A stretch of 64,000 nt of DNA, from positions 33,387 to 97,386 of the forward strand of contig JAFYQQ010000058.1 in NCBI GenBank assembly GCA_017559845.1, written 5' to 3'. Position numbers and translations under genes: made by a program. The DNA is from Bacteroidaceae bacterium. GTDB taxonomy: Bacteria > Bacteroidota > Bacteroidia > Bacteroidales > Bacteroidaceae. Under the pieces are notes generated by a model that did not search any database, was not told the DNA's origin, and was given only the letters and a program-made list of their open reading frames with translations. Positions within the stretch are counted from its first letter, which is position 1; each line of letters starts with the position of its first letter. Positions 26,817-35,629 of the stretch are shown piece after piece.

Positions 26817-26924
26817 TCCTACAACAGTTTAGCTACTATGTTTCAACAATCATATAATATTGTACCTTTTTGTGCGTATAATTAGGGAGAAAAACATCGT
26901 CTGCAAAGGTGGGGAGATTCAATT
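26817..26924. other. Non-coding spacer without recognised signals
   Basis: AT-rich sequence between the 21-nt array and the first 150-nt palindromic repeat. No credible ORF, promoter pair or repeat was found. Confidence 0.4.
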
Positions 26925-27075
26925 ACCGAGGGACTTTCATGTCTGTGGATACGTTGCCGTTCCGCGTCTTCCAGACGCCTTTTACTTGATGCGTCTTTAA
27001 TTCCACGGGTTCAAGAACCCGCGGCTATTCGCCTTTGGCACCGCGTCTTTCAGACGCATTCCCCTTATTAAGAAG
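26925..27075. repeat. Hairpin-chain repeat, copy 1
   Basis: A roughly 150-nt element built from short palindromes in series: GGGACTTTCATGTC, CGTCTTCCAGACG, GGGTTCAAGAACCC (perfect) and CGTCTTTCAGACG. It ends in CGCATTCCCCTTATTAAGAA. Copy 2 at 27296 differs at about eleven positions by eye. It is non-coding, and could fold into four consecutive small hairpins. Confidence 0.85.
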
Positions 27076-27186
27076 ATTGTATTTCTTAAATCTTTTATCG
27101 AGAAACCATACGAAAAAGATGCGGTTGAATAGGTTTTGATTTCGTATCTTTCTCGCAACCTCTCACAAAGAGGTTAGTATCGCTAT
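27076..27186. other. Spacer between hairpin-chain repeats
   Basis: Non-coding. It contains one small hairpin, AACCTCT CACAA AGAGGTT (about 27158-27176), and AT-rich flanks. No gene is seen. Confidence 0.4.
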
Positions 27187-27295
27187 TGGGGAATTCGTCT
27201 GGAAGACGGGAATTTAAATAGCCGCGGACTTTTAAGTCCGTGGTATATAAAGCGTCCCCATACACCAAGGTCGTCTGGAAGACGGGGATATGAAT
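27187..27295. repeat. Partial hairpin-chain elements
   Basis: Fragments of the same family: CGTCTGGAAGACGGG occurs near 27196 and again near 27271, and GCCGCGGACTTTTAAGTCC near 27220. GGACTT TT AAGTCC is a perfect hairpin. The order of the words differs from copies 1 and 2, as if the element were built from interchangeable hairpin modules. Confidence 0.75.
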
Positions 27296-27446
27296 ACCGA
27301 GGGACTTTCATGTCCCTGGACACGTTGCCGTTCCGCGTCTTCCAGACGCTATTTTCTTGATGCGTCATTTCTCCCACGGGTTCAAGAACCCGCGGCTATT
27401 CGCCTTTGGCACCGCGTCTTTCAGACGCATTCCCCTTATTAAGAAA
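27296..27446. repeat. Hairpin-chain repeat, copy 2
   Basis: Near-identical to copy 1 (26925-27075) with the same series of palindromes and the same end CCCCTTATTAAGAA. Differences cluster in the spacers between palindromes; one changes the first hairpin to a better stem (GGGACTTTCATGTCCC). Confidence 0.85.
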
Positions 27447-27463
27447 AAGACGGGGATATGAAT

Positions 27464-27519
27464 ACCGAGGGACTTTTAAGTCCACGGATCAGTTGCCGTT
27501 CCGCGTCATCCTGACGCCA
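27464..27519. repeat. Hairpin-chain repeat, truncated copy 3
   Basis: Starts like copies 1 and 2 (ACCGAGGGACTTTTAAGTCC, GTTGCCGTTCCGCGTC) and breaks off after CGTCATCCTGACG. This is a compensated variant of CGTCTTCCAGACG that keeps the stem, which argues that pairing matters. Confidence 0.75.
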
Positions 27520-27528
27520 TAACCAAAA

Positions 27529-27591
27529 CTCACAACTCACTACTCATTGCTCACTACCCAACACTCAATGCTCATCGCTCACACCTCACCA
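27529..27591. repeat. 7-nt-period array (CTCA+3), locus 1
   Basis: Nine consecutive 7-nt units beginning at 27529, 27536, 27543 and so on to 27585. Eight start with CTCA and one with CCCA, each followed by three variable bases (CAA, CTA, TTG, CTA, ACA, ATG, TCG, CAC, CCA). It lies about 60 bp upstream of the promoter of the first giant protein. The same vocabulary returns at 57261-57396, upstream of the second giant protein. Confidence 0.9.
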
Positions 27592-27649
27592 CTCTTATAT
27601 ATATATAATAATGTGTAAAAGCACGTTTTGAAAAAAAGATGTTAATTTT

Positions 27650-27680
27650 TTTGACACTTTAGAAAAAAATGTTAACTTTG
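27650..27680 (+). promoter_or_regulatory. Promoter of the first giant secreted protein
   Basis: TTTG at 27650-27653, 19 nt, then TAACTTTG at 27673-27680: an exact Bacteroidota promoter. The start would be near 27687, leaving a leader of about 108 nt. This excludes the more upstream in-frame ATG at 27669. Confidence 0.75.
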
Positions 27681-27794
27681 ACTAAAAATGTCCTAAAAAG
27701 GGGCAAAATAACGTGCGAAAAGAGCAGAAAAACCCTCCTGTTCCGCTTGCACAAAGAATTAATTATCAAGAGGGTAACTTTAAAAATCATTGCT

Positions 27795-30700
27795 ATGAGG
27801 CAAAAAAACTTCTTCTCTCTGTTTACTGCCATCACGATGATGTTCGCATTCCTGCTCCCAGGCACAACGCTGGCACAGGAAAATGCTGACGTTTTCGGAC
27901 TGAATGACGGTTACAGAAACAACACCACCATCGAACAGATGGAAGATGGTTCGTGGGTGATTACCACCATAGGCTCTGATCCCTATGTGGCATCCACAGG
28001 TTTGAATCGCGACCTCACAGAGGCCGAGACAACACTTACTTTCGAGTATCAGGCATCTGATGAAGCCCAACTCGAGTTTTTCTTCTCCAGAAAAGCCGGA
28101 ACCAGCTACGAAGGCGGTTACAGCTACAATCTGGGCAACGCTCCTGCCACCAATGAGTGGAAGCGAATCAATCTGGACATCACCAAGGCACGCCAGGTAT
28201 GGGGCTGGGGAACCCTCGGTCACACCATACGTGTGGATGCCGGTAATGCCGAAGGCTTGACCTTCCGCATCCGCGACCTCCGCGTTTGCACTGATGCTCC
28301 CGATAACCCATTGGCAGATTATACCGTACAGGACGGAGTCATCCAGATTAACACCCAGGAAGACTTTGAAAATTGGGTTGCCGGATTCAACAAATTCATG
28401 ACCAAGCCCATCATCGTTGACACAGATGTGGCCTTGAACACAGATGTAACGCTTACTTCTGCCAAGGGAACTCCCATTCCTCAGTTGAATTCAGTATTCG
28501 ACGGCAAGGGACACAAGATGACCCTCGACATCTCTCATATAGAGGCAGGCGTTAGCGTGGAAGTGGGTTGTGCCCCCATCGGCTTGCTTTACGGTACTGT
28601 AAAGAACTTGGTTGTCGACGGAACCAACACCTCTAACACCAAATATCTGGCATCTATTGCCAAGGACTGCCATGCCGGTTCACTTATCGAGAACGTAACC
28701 AGCTACGTAAACCTGATTTCTGAAATCAGCGGCGACGGTACCCATGGTGGTATTCTCGGCCGTTGCGAGGGTAGCACAACCATCCGTAACGTTGTATTTG
28801 CCGGAACCATTTCCGGTAGCGCCACCACTTCTTGCGGTGGTATTTCCGGTTGGTGTAACGCACGCAGCCTTTACGAAGGTGTATTGATGATTGGTGACAT
28901 CCAGGTAGATCAGGCCAGCTGTAACACCATTACCCGTAACCAGGGCAATGCCGTTATCAAGAACGTATATGCAAGCGCGGCTTTCAACGAGACTCCCGGC
29001 GGCGTAGTCATCGCTACTCCCGAGCAGTTGGCAAGCGGTGAGGTTTGCTTCGGTCTGAATGGCGACCAGCGCAACATCGCGTTCTACCAGAACATTGGCG
29101 AAGATGTAGTTCCCGTTTTGGACAACACCCACAAGCAAGTATACTCTGACGGTGAATACAACTGTGACGGTACACTCATCAGCGAAAATCCTTCTTACAG
29201 CAACGAAGGAACCGTAAACATCCCCGACCATGTATGGAACCAATTCGGCACCTGCGACAATTGCGGTCAGGCACAGCCCGGTTTCATTGAACAAGACGCT
29301 GACGGCTACTATATCGTTGACACTCCCGAAAAGTTGATCTACGCTGCCAACTATGCGACCAACAACCCCACTACCAAGATTAAGATCACTGCCGATCTTG
29401 ACATGGCAGAGGTTACCGAACACTACAGACCCATCCGTGGCGCTTATTCAGGTATCTTCGACGGTGGTGGCCATACCATCTCTAACTTGATTATCGACAA
29501 CGTTCCCCACGAGGTTGGCGCCGTGGCAGAAGGCGCGGTTAAAGACCAGGCATTGATCGGTTTGGCCGGCGGCTGTACCGTGAAGAACCTTACCCTGGAC
29601 GCAACCTGTTCTATCAATGGTGGCGGTTACAGTGCAGGTTTCGTAGGCGAGACCACCGGTTCTGTTACCATTACCATGGAGAATCTGTTCATGCACGGTA
29701 ACGTACGTGCCGCAGGCCCCAACGGTGCCGGTATCTATGGCTGTAACATGAGTTCTACCGCCACTGTTGTTATGAAGAACTGCGGTGTTACCGGTAATAT
29801 CGTCGGTGACAACGAAGCCGGTGCATTGAGCGGCTGGTTCGCCGGCGGCAAGGCAACCGTCACCAACTGCTGGTTTACCGGTTCAGTATCTGGATGCGAC
29901 AACACAACCAGCGCAGTATTCTGCCGTCCTGCCGGTGACTCTGATGTAACCTTTACCAACTGCTGGTCATACCAAGGTGACCGCAAAAATGTTGGCAAAT
30001 TGGATTCAGAAGATGCCGCCAAGAACGGTGAACTGGCATGGAAACTGAATAAGAGCAGCTTTGTAAATCCCACATGGTTCCAGAACCTGGATGAAGAGGA
30101 TTTTGCTCCCACTTTGGATCCCACCCGTGGCATCGTTTACAAGACCACAGAAGGTTATGCCACTGTGATTGAGTCTGACGCAGAAAGCTTCGGCAAGTTC
30201 ATGAAGGGACTTCAGGACGTAGGCTTGGCTTACATCGAGACCGAAGACGCACAGAACTATGCAAACATTCCTATGCTGGCTGAATATGTAGAACTGGTGA
30301 ACGCCTACAGCACCACCACCGACATGGCTACCATTACTGAGGCTTACAATGCAGAACAAGCCAAGTATAAGGAGGTAACCGCTTCTGTTACCGCTTACAA
30401 GAACTACCAGGCTCAGATTGAGGCAGTATTTGCCGAGCTGGAAGCCCGTGACGACTTCAGCGGTGACGACCGTGACTTCTTGGAAGGCATCTACCTGGGC
30501 GAGAGCGCAGGTCCCGGTGAATATGAAGGTGCTCCCAATGGTACTTACGAGTACATTATGGAGAACCGTACCCTCACCACCAAGGAAGTGAACGCCGAAA
30601 TTGAGCATGTGAAGGAACTGTTGCGTATTGCCGTTGCCAACGGATACGAGCCCGGAACCGAAATCACCAACCTGATTGTCAATGCCGACTTTGCAGAAGG

Positions 30701-33700
30701 ATGGACAGGATGGAGCCAGGGACTGTACAGCCATGGTGCCACCACCACCGAAGGCAGCAACATGCGTGCCGCCGAGGTTTGGAGCGCAAGCAACTATGAC
30801 ATGTACCAGAACATCGTAGTGGCCAAGGCCGGTGTATACGAACTGCAGATGCGCGGTGCTTACCGTCCCTTCGACCAGAAGGATGCAATGCAGTATTCTC
30901 CCTACTTCTACATGAATGGAAACGCTAACTACCTGCAGACTATCATGGAGGACTACATGCCCATCGAAGACGCAGTTGACGGTGTGAACTGTAACATCAA
31001 AGGAAGCGTGCCCGACTACCCCATCACCAACGAAGAAGGCGATACCATCGGTTATGTAATGCACGGTGTGCTCAGCTGCTGTAAGGCATTCGAGGCTGGC
31101 CGTCACGACAACCGTCTCGTAATCAACGTGAACGAAGGCGATACCATCAAGTTGGGTCTCAAGCAGACTTACTTCGGTGTGAGCGGCCACGACTGGTTGG
31201 GTATTGGTGACATCCACCTGACTTACCACGGAACATTGGAAGAATCAGAAGAGGCTATCGACCGTGCGCTTACAAGCATGTTGGCCCGTGCCAACACATT
31301 GCAGACCATCCAGGTTGCTTCTGACGCAGACTATATTAAGTATCCCAACTACAGCCAGACATTGAAAGACCGCTTGGCTACTGCCATTGCAAATGCTGAA
31401 GCTGCTGCCGATGCTGCTGCCAAGTATGCTGTAATCGAAGAGTTGAGCGCAATCTTCAAGGAGACCCTTGAATCTAAGCTTGCTTACAAGAGCTTCTTCG
31501 CCGAAGTGGAGAAGGTTTACGACGTAGCTTATACCGCATTCGAACTGGATGAATCGTTGGCAGGACTCGCAGCCGAGGCTGAAAACATGATGGCCACAGC
31601 GATGGAGCAATACGAAACAGGTTCTCTGAGCACTGAAGAGGCTCTCGAATGTGCTGTAGCAAAGACCATTGCCGTTCAGCCCACAATCGATGAGAACGGA
31701 GCATTCCATATTACCAACACTGCTGAGTACAAGTACTTTGTAGACACATACGCAAAGAACAACCCCAACAAGGACAAGCATCATGTAATCCTGGAAGGTG
31801 ACATTTACATGAACACAGCCATGATGGTAACTGACTTCTATGGTACATTTGACGGTCAGGACCACACCATGAACGTGAACATTGTACGCGAGGCTGACAA
31901 CGCAGCCATCTTCGAGAACGTTCGCGGCGGTATTGTAAAGAACCTTATTGTTCGTGGTACCATTGACACCAAGAACAAGTATGCTGCCGGTATTGCAGCC
32001 CATGCTCATGACGCAAGTACATTCGAGCGCATCCAGAGCTACGTAGACATTATCGCAGGTATTAGCGGTGACGGTACTCACGCTGGTATCGTAGCCGTAA
32101 ATGAATCTGGTAACGGAACATTCAACAACTGTATCTTTGCCGGTTCAATGAGCGGTAGCGCATGTACAAGCAACGGTGGTATCGTTGGTTGGGGCTCAGC
32201 TAAGGTTGTGGCCACAGGCTGTCTGGTTATCGCCAACATCACAACCGACGCAACAAATGGCAACATTATTTCTCGTAACTCTGTTGAGGCAAAGAACTGC
32301 TACTATGTAACTCCTTATGGTGGTGCTCCTGCAGGCGCAATCCAGATTACTGAAGAAGAACTGATGAGCGGAGCTGTTACCTACGGTTTGAACGGTGGCA
32401 AGACACGCAAGGATGTAGTTTGGCGTCAGAACCTCGACGGCAGCGATGTGATTCCTTCACTGGATCCCACTCACAAGATTGTCTACGTCAAGGCTGACGG
32501 TACCTTCACAAACGAACTCCAGAACGAAATTGAAAAGTACGAAGGAACTGAGGCTGATCCCTACATCATCAACACTGCAAATGACATGGCACTTCTGCGC
32601 CGCTTCATGCTTCCCGGCCGCGTAAACTATGTGAAGTTGAACGCAGACATTGACATGAGCGAAGTTACAAGCTGGACTCCTCTGAACATCTCTGGCGACA
32701 AGGCTAATGGTATTGACTACATGAACTTGATTGACTTTGACGGTCAGGGCCACGTTATCAGCAACTTTACTTGTACTGATCCTACCACTAAGTATAACAG
32801 CTTCTTCGGTATCCTGAACGGTAACGTACGCAACGTAGGCTTCAAGGATGCAGTGGTTGCTTGTGAAGCTACCGGTACCGGTATCCTCGGTGGTTACATT
32901 GGACATGACAACTTCCAGAACGACGATGCAACAAAGGCTTACAGCAAGGTTGAAAACGTATGGGTAACTGGTCAGCTGACCGGTAGCACAGACTACATCG
33001 GAGGTTTCTTCGGAACCGTTGCTGGTCCCACCGTTATCAAGAACTGCTACAGCAACATCGAAATCATCAGCGACGCTCCCTATGTAGGCGGTATCGCAGG
33101 TCGCGTTCGTGACCAGTTCCACGTTGACCAGGCTTATGCTGCAGGTAGCATTACATGTGCCAGCGAGACCGCTAAGGTTGGTGGTATCATCGGTGGTGCA
33201 CAGCAGCTTGCTACAACTCCTGGTAACTACAACAACATCGTTGTATGGAACAACACCGACGAAAACTTCGGTCCCACTATCGCTGCTAAGGAAGTTACTC
33301 TTCCCACAGCTGACTTACTGGATGTAGTATTCAACGAAGACGGCACCGCAACTGACATTTCTCCCGCACAGCAGGAAATTGAAGTTATCGGACAGCCCAA
33401 GGTTGTTTACAACGAACAGTTCAAGCAGAATGTATTCTGGAGCGAAGCCAACGGAACCACTCCCGTTAGCTACCTGAAGATTCCATTCGTGGGCAATCAG
33501 GAATTGATGGACAACATTGCAAACGGATTCACCGTTGAAACAACCTTCAAGGTACGTGGTAACATTCCCGGTTCAATCACTCCGTTCCGTGCAACACAGT
33601 CTGGTGGTTATGGATTCGACATCGAAGGTACTGGTCAGATTAAGTTCGAAGTATACTCTGACATTGATGGCACAAAGGCCTATCGTTATGCAAACAGTTC

Positions 33701-34259
33701 AGTATATGTGAAGCCCGAACTTTACTACCACATGGTAGGTGTTTATGATCAGGCTGCTCGTAAGGTAAGCGTTTATATCAATGGTGGCAATGCTGCAAGC
33801 GGAGCTGCTGAGGGTACATTCGCATTCCCCACAAGCGATGAGAGCCTCTGGTTGGGTATCGGTGCTGACAATGCTGGAAACAGTGCATCTAACGGTGCAA
33901 ACTTTGAAATTGTAAACGCACGTATGTACAGCGAACCTATGACCGAAGATATGGCCAAGGCTCTCTACTTCAAGCAGAACGGCCGCGACTTCTATGCCGG
34001 TGACAAGCTGAACAACATCGCATTCTACAATGGAAGCAACTTCGCTGACCTGCAGAATGTAGTTGTAAATTGGGGATCACCCTGGACATGCGACATGGCT
34101 GAAGGTAGCTATCCCGTATTCGATGGTACTCTGGCCGACGGTATCAACAAGGTTGAAAACATTGCTAAGGGCAAGATCTTCAACATCAATGGTATCCAGG
34201 TAGAGAAGACCACTAAGGGTCTCTACATCATCGATGGCAAGAAGGTTATGGTTAAGTAA
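27795..34259 (+). CDS. Giant secreted multi-module beta-helix/LamG protein
   Basis: 2154 aa from MRQKNFFSLFTAITMMFAF (27795), with a signal peptide ending near TTLAQE. Layout by nucleotide: beta-sandwich N-domain (27870-28310); GLUG-like right-handed beta-helix module 1 (28320-29130); CDNCG linker (about 29250-29270); beta-helix 2 (29300-30130); helical segment (30150-30660); jelly-roll, carbohydrate-binding-like domain (30660-31240); second helical segment; beta-helices 3 and 4 (31680-33290); LamG/concanavalin-like domain (33380-33960); C-terminal tail IFNINGIQVEKTTKGLYIID then GKKVMVK. No catalytic motif is evident. A surface adhesin or glycan-binding role is inferred. Module 4 closely resembles the C-terminal part of the GH43 enzyme at 49198. 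The tail resembles Prevotella-type secretion/sorting ends, possibly T9SS. It has its own promoter and terminator, so it is monocistronic. Confidence 0.9.
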   Translation: MRQKNFFSLFTAITMMFAFLLPGTTLAQENADVFGLNDGYRNNTTIEQMEDGSWVITTIGSDPYVASTGLNRDLTEAETTLTFEYQASDEAQLEFFFSRKAGTSYEGGYSYNLGNAPATNEWKRINLDITKARQVWGWGTLGHTIRVDAGNAEGLTFRIRDLRVCTDAPDNPLADYTVQDGVIQINTQEDFENWVAGFNKFMTKPIIVDTDVALNTDVTLTSAKGTPIPQLNSVFDGKGHKMTLDISHIEAGVSVEVGCAPIGLLYGTVKNLVVDGTNTSNTKYLASIAKDCHAGSLIENVTSYVNLISEISGDGTHGGILGRCEGSTTIRNVVFAGTISGSATTSCGGISGWCNARSLYEGVLMIGDIQVDQASCNTITRNQGNAVIKNVYASAAFNETPGGVVIATPEQLASGEVCFGLNGDQRNIAFYQNIGEDVVPVLDNTHKQVYSDGEYNCDGTLISENPSYSNEGTVNIPDHVWNQFGTCDNCGQAQPGFIEQDADGYYIVDTPEKLIYAANYATNNPTTKIKITADLDMAEVTEHYRPIRGAYSGIFDGGGHTISNLIIDNVPHEVGAVAEGAVKDQALIGLAGGCTVKNLTLDATCSINGGGYSAGFVGETTGSVTITMENLFMHGNVRAAGPNGAGIYGCNMSSTATVVMKNCGVTGNIVGDNEAGALSGWFAGGKATVTNCWFTGSVSGCDNTTSAVFCRPAGDSDVTFTNCWSYQGDRKNVGKLDSEDAAKNGELAWKLNKSSFVNPTWFQNLDEEDFAPTLDPTRGIVYKTTEGYATVIESDAESFGKFMKGLQDVGLAYIETEDAQNYANIPMLAEYVELVNAYSTTTDMATITEAYNAEQAKYKEVTASVTAYKNYQAQIEAVFAELEARDDFSGDDRDFLEGIYLGESAGPGEYEGAPNGTYEYIMENRTLTTKEVNAEIEHVKELLRIAVANGYEPGTEITNLIVNADFAEGWTGWSQGLYSHGATTTEGSNMRAAEVWSASNYDMYQNIVVAKAGVYELQMRGAYRPFDQKDAMQYSPYFYMNGNANYLQTIMEDYMPIEDAVDGVNCNIKGSVPDYPITNEEGDTIGYVMHGVLSCCKAFEAGRHDNRLVINVNEGDTIKLGLKQTYFGVSGHDWLGIGDIHLTYHGTLEESEEAIDRALTSMLARANTLQTIQVASDADYIKYPNYSQTLKDRLATAIANAEAAADAAAKYAVIEELSAIFKETLESKLAYKSFFAEVEKVYDVAYTAFELDESLAGLAAEAENMMATAMEQYETGSLSTEEALECAVAKTIAVQPTIDENGAFHITNTAEYKYFVDTYAKNNPNKDKHHVILEGDIYMNTAMMVTDFYGTFDGQDHTMNVNIVREADNAAIFENVRGGIVKNLIVRGTIDTKNKYAAGIAAHAHDASTFERIQSYVDIIAGISGDGTHAGIVAVNESGNGTFNNCIFAGSMSGSACTSNGGIVGWGSAKVVATGCLVIANITTDATNGNIISRNSVEAKNCYYVTPYGGAPAGAIQITEEELMSGAVTYGLNGGKTRKDVVWRQNLDGSDVIPSLDPTHKIVYVKADGTFTNELQNEIEKYEGTEADPYIINTANDMALLRRFMLPGRVNYVKLNADIDMSEVTSWTPLNISGDKANGIDYMNLIDFDGQGHVISNFTCTDPTTKYNSFFGILNGNVRNVGFKDAVVACEATGTGILGGYIGHDNFQNDDATKAYSKVENVWVTGQLTGSTDYIGGFFGTVAGPTVIKNCYSNIEIISDAPYVGGIAGRVRDQFHVDQAYAAGSITCASETAKVGGIIGGAQQLATTPGNYNNIVVWNNTDENFGPTIAAKEVTLPTADLLDVVFNEDGTATDISPAQQEIEVIGQPKVVYNEQFKQNVFWSEANGTTPVSYLKIPFVGNQELMDNIANGFTVETTFKVRGNIPGSITPFRATQSGGYGFDIEGTGQIKFEVYSDIDGTKAYRYANSSVYVKPELYYHMVGVYDQAARKVSVYINGGNAASGAAEGTFAFPTSDESLWLGIGADNAGNSASNGANFEIVNARMYSEPMTEDMAKALYFKQNGRDFYAGDKLNNIAFYNGSNFADLQNVVVNWGSPWTCDMAEGSYPVFDGTLADGINKVENIAKGKIFNINGIQVEKTTKGLYIIDGKKVMVK

Positions 34260-34281
34260 TTGACAATTTCCTCTCTATAGT

Positions 34282-34312
34282 AATCCCCCGGGCCAAACCC
34301 GGGGGATTTTTT
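34282..34312 (+). terminator. Strong intrinsic terminator after the giant gene
   Basis: AATCCCCCGGG pairs perfectly with CCCGGGGGATT around a 5-nt loop, and six T follow. It begins 22 bases after the stop codon. Confidence 0.95.
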
Positions 34313-34317
34313 ATTAT

Positions 34318-34398
34318 CTAGAGTTTCTAGAAAGGCTAGATCTTCTAGAAAGGCTAGATCATCTAGAGGGACTAGAGGGCCTAGAGTATTTAGAGATT
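34318..34398. repeat. 9-nt-period CTAGA array, locus 1
   Basis: CTAG occurs at 34318, 34327, 34336, 34345, 34354, 34363, 34372 and 34381: eight copies in exact 9-nt register, with a ninth degenerate TTAG at 34390. Every unit is CTAGA (TTAGA in the ninth) plus four variable bases (GTTT, AAGG, TCTT, AAGG, TCAT, GGGA, GGGC, GTAT, GATT). It begins 5 bases after the terminator tail, so it is probably poorly transcribed from upstream. Read in frame it would give a Leu-Glu/Asp-x pattern, but there is no start codon. Confidence 0.95.
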
Positions 34399-34462
34399 GG
34401 GATGGCTAAGATGTAAAAAAACATTAAAAAATAGAATCAGTACAAATTTTTATGTAATTATA

Positions 34463-34494
34463 TTTGTGTATATAAAATAAAGTGTGTACTTTTG
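34463..34494 (+). promoter_or_regulatory. Promoter of the Fur-family regulator gene
   Basis: TTTG at 34463-34466, 20 nt, then TACTTTTG at 34487-34494: an exact match to the Bacteroidota promoter. Predicted start is near 34501, inside the palindrome at 34498-34510. Confidence 0.8.
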
Positions 34495-34497
34495 CAT

Positions 34498-34510
34498 TGT
34501 AATCATTACA
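34498..34510 (+). promoter_or_regulatory. Candidate Fur/PerR operator over the start site
   Basis: TGTAAT C ATTACA is a perfect 6-1-6 inverted repeat of the kind bound by Fur-family dimers (compare the Per box half-site ATAAT). It covers the predicted transcription start and lies 11 bases before the regulator ATG, so autoregulation is likely. Confidence 0.65.
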
Positions 34511-34521
34511 GAGAAAGAACA

Positions 34522-34944
34522 ATGACAGAACAGCAAGCTATTGACACATTAAAGGCGAAGGGCATCTGCCCTACCCGACCCAGAGTGGCCATATATAAAT
34601 ATATTCAGGAGCACTTTACGCATCCTAATGTGGACGAGGTGTTCACACACTTAAGTCCAGAAGTGCCCACACTGAGCAAGACCACTGTGTACAATACACT
34701 TCGCATGTATGCGGAAATGGGTTTGTGCAGCATGCTCACCATCAACGAAAGACAGTTGGTCTTTGACGGTAATGCCAAATCACATGCTCACTTCATGTGC
34801 AAGGTTTGCGGAAGAGTGTATGATGTGCCCACCGCCGACAAGATGCTTGAAGAGATGCATATCCCCGGACACCGGGCAGAGGAAATGCACCTCTACTACC
34901 GCGGAACCTGTCAGAGCTGTCTGCTGAAACAAGAGAGAATGTAA
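34522..34944 (+). CDS. Fur-family transcriptional regulator, PerR-like
   Basis: 140 aa from [14 protein letters not shown]. The ATG 30 bases upstream would lie at the predicted transcription start and inside the promoter region. The N-terminal winged helix contains [11 protein letters not shown] and the recognition helix [12 protein letters not shown]. The dimerisation domain holds [10 protein letters not shown] and CQSCLL, two CxxC pairs for a structural zinc, with His-rich surroundings. The next gene is a rubrerythrin, a peroxide-detoxifying enzyme, so a peroxide-sensing PerR role is more likely than iron or zinc uptake control. The sensing residues were not aligned. The self-operator candidate is at 34498-34510. 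Confidence 0.88.
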   Translation: MTEQQAIDTLKAKGICPTRPRVAIYKYIQEHFTHPNVDEVFTHLSPEVPTLSKTTVYNTLRMYAEMGLCSMLTINERQLVFDGNAKSHAHFMCKVCGRVYDVPTADKMLEEMHIPGHRAEEMHLYYRGTCQSCLLKQERM

Positions 34945-35000
34945 ATAAATATATAAGAGATAAAAATACCAAGTATAAACAATTTATAAAATTTACGACT

Positions 35001-35549
35001 ATGACAAAGAAATATGTATGCACCGTATGTGGTTATATTCATGAAGGTAACGAAGCTCCCCAGGCTTGCCCCTTGTGCAAGGCTCCCACAGAGAAGTTCA
35101 AGGAGATGAAGGATGAGAAGCTGAACTTCGTTTGCGAACACGAGATTGGCGTAGCCAAGGGATGTCCCGAAGAAATCATGGCAGGCTTGAAGGCTAACTT
35201 CGAAGGAGAGTGCATGGAAGTGGGTATGTATCTGGCTATGTCACGCCAGGCACACCGTGAGGGTTATCCCGAAATTGGCGAGGCATTCCGTCGCTATGCG
35301 CTGGAAGAGGCTGAGCACGCTGCCAAGTTCTGCGAACTGATTGGCGACATGGTTTGGGACACCAAGACCAACCTTCAGAAGCGTGCAGAGGCTGAGTGTG
35401 GCGCCACCGCCGGTAAGTTCGACATTGCCAAGGCTGCCAAGGAACTGAATCTGGATGCCATCCACGATACCGTACACGAAATGGCAAAGGACGAGGCTCG
35501 TCACGGAAAGGGCTTCATAGGATTGCTCGAAAGATACTTTGGTGAATAA
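35001..35549 (+). CDS. Reverse rubrerythrin (rubredoxin domain first)
   Basis: 182 aa. Residues 5-30 form a rubredoxin-like iron site ([10 protein letters not shown] and CPLCKAP). A ferritin-like diiron four-helix domain follows with [22 protein letters not shown] and DEARHGKGF. Classical rubrerythrin has the diiron domain first, so this is the reversed type known from anaerobes as an NAD(P)H-linked peroxidase. It reduces H2O2 in the cytoplasm. The gene is 56 bases downstream of the Fur-family gene without its own clear promoter, so the two are probably co-transcribed and derepressed by peroxide. Confidence 0.92.
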   Translation: MTKKYVCTVCGYIHEGNEAPQACPLCKAPTEKFKEMKDEKLNFVCEHEIGVAKGCPEEIMAGLKANFEGECMEVGMYLAMSRQAHREGYPEIGEAFRRYALEEAEHAAKFCELIGDMVWDTKTNLQKRAEAECGATAGKFDIAKAAKELNLDAIHDTVHEMAKDEARHGKGFIGLLERYFGE

Positions 35550-35580
35550 TTCACCGCAATTTGTTTCATAATTTAAGGAA

Positions 35581-35608
35581 AGTCCACTCAGTGATGAGTG
35601 GGCTTTTT
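35581..35608 (+). terminator. Intrinsic terminator after rubrerythrin
   Basis: AGTCCACTCA pairs with TGAGTGGGCT (one G-U) around GTGA, followed by TTTTT. It lies 31 bases after the stop and upstream of the next ATG, so it also argues against starting the next gene before 35608. Confidence 0.85.
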
Positions 35609-35629
35609 AGTGTTACCAAACAAAAGAAA

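Noticed and set aside
26925..27519. CRISPR array
   Set aside because: Repeats are about 150 nt and spaced irregularly, spacers are not of uniform size, and no cas genes are near. The 21-22 nt arrays also fail because repeat and spacer are too short and words are not identical.
27669..27794. Upstream start for the first giant protein
   Set aside because: The ATG lies inside the promoter's -7 region and adds 42 basic residues before the signal peptide.
30006..31229. 407-aa open frame (and several shorter ones) antisense to the first giant gene
   Set aside because: The composition is Val/His/Cys-rich as expected from reverse translation of Asn/Thr/Gly-rich repeats. There is no promoter or domain, and the sense frame has signal peptide, modules and terminator.
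34318..34412. A small ORF encoding a Leu-Glu-x repeat peptide in the CTAGA array
   Set aside because: The frame is open through the array, but no start codon or ribosome site precedes it and a terminator lies just upstream.
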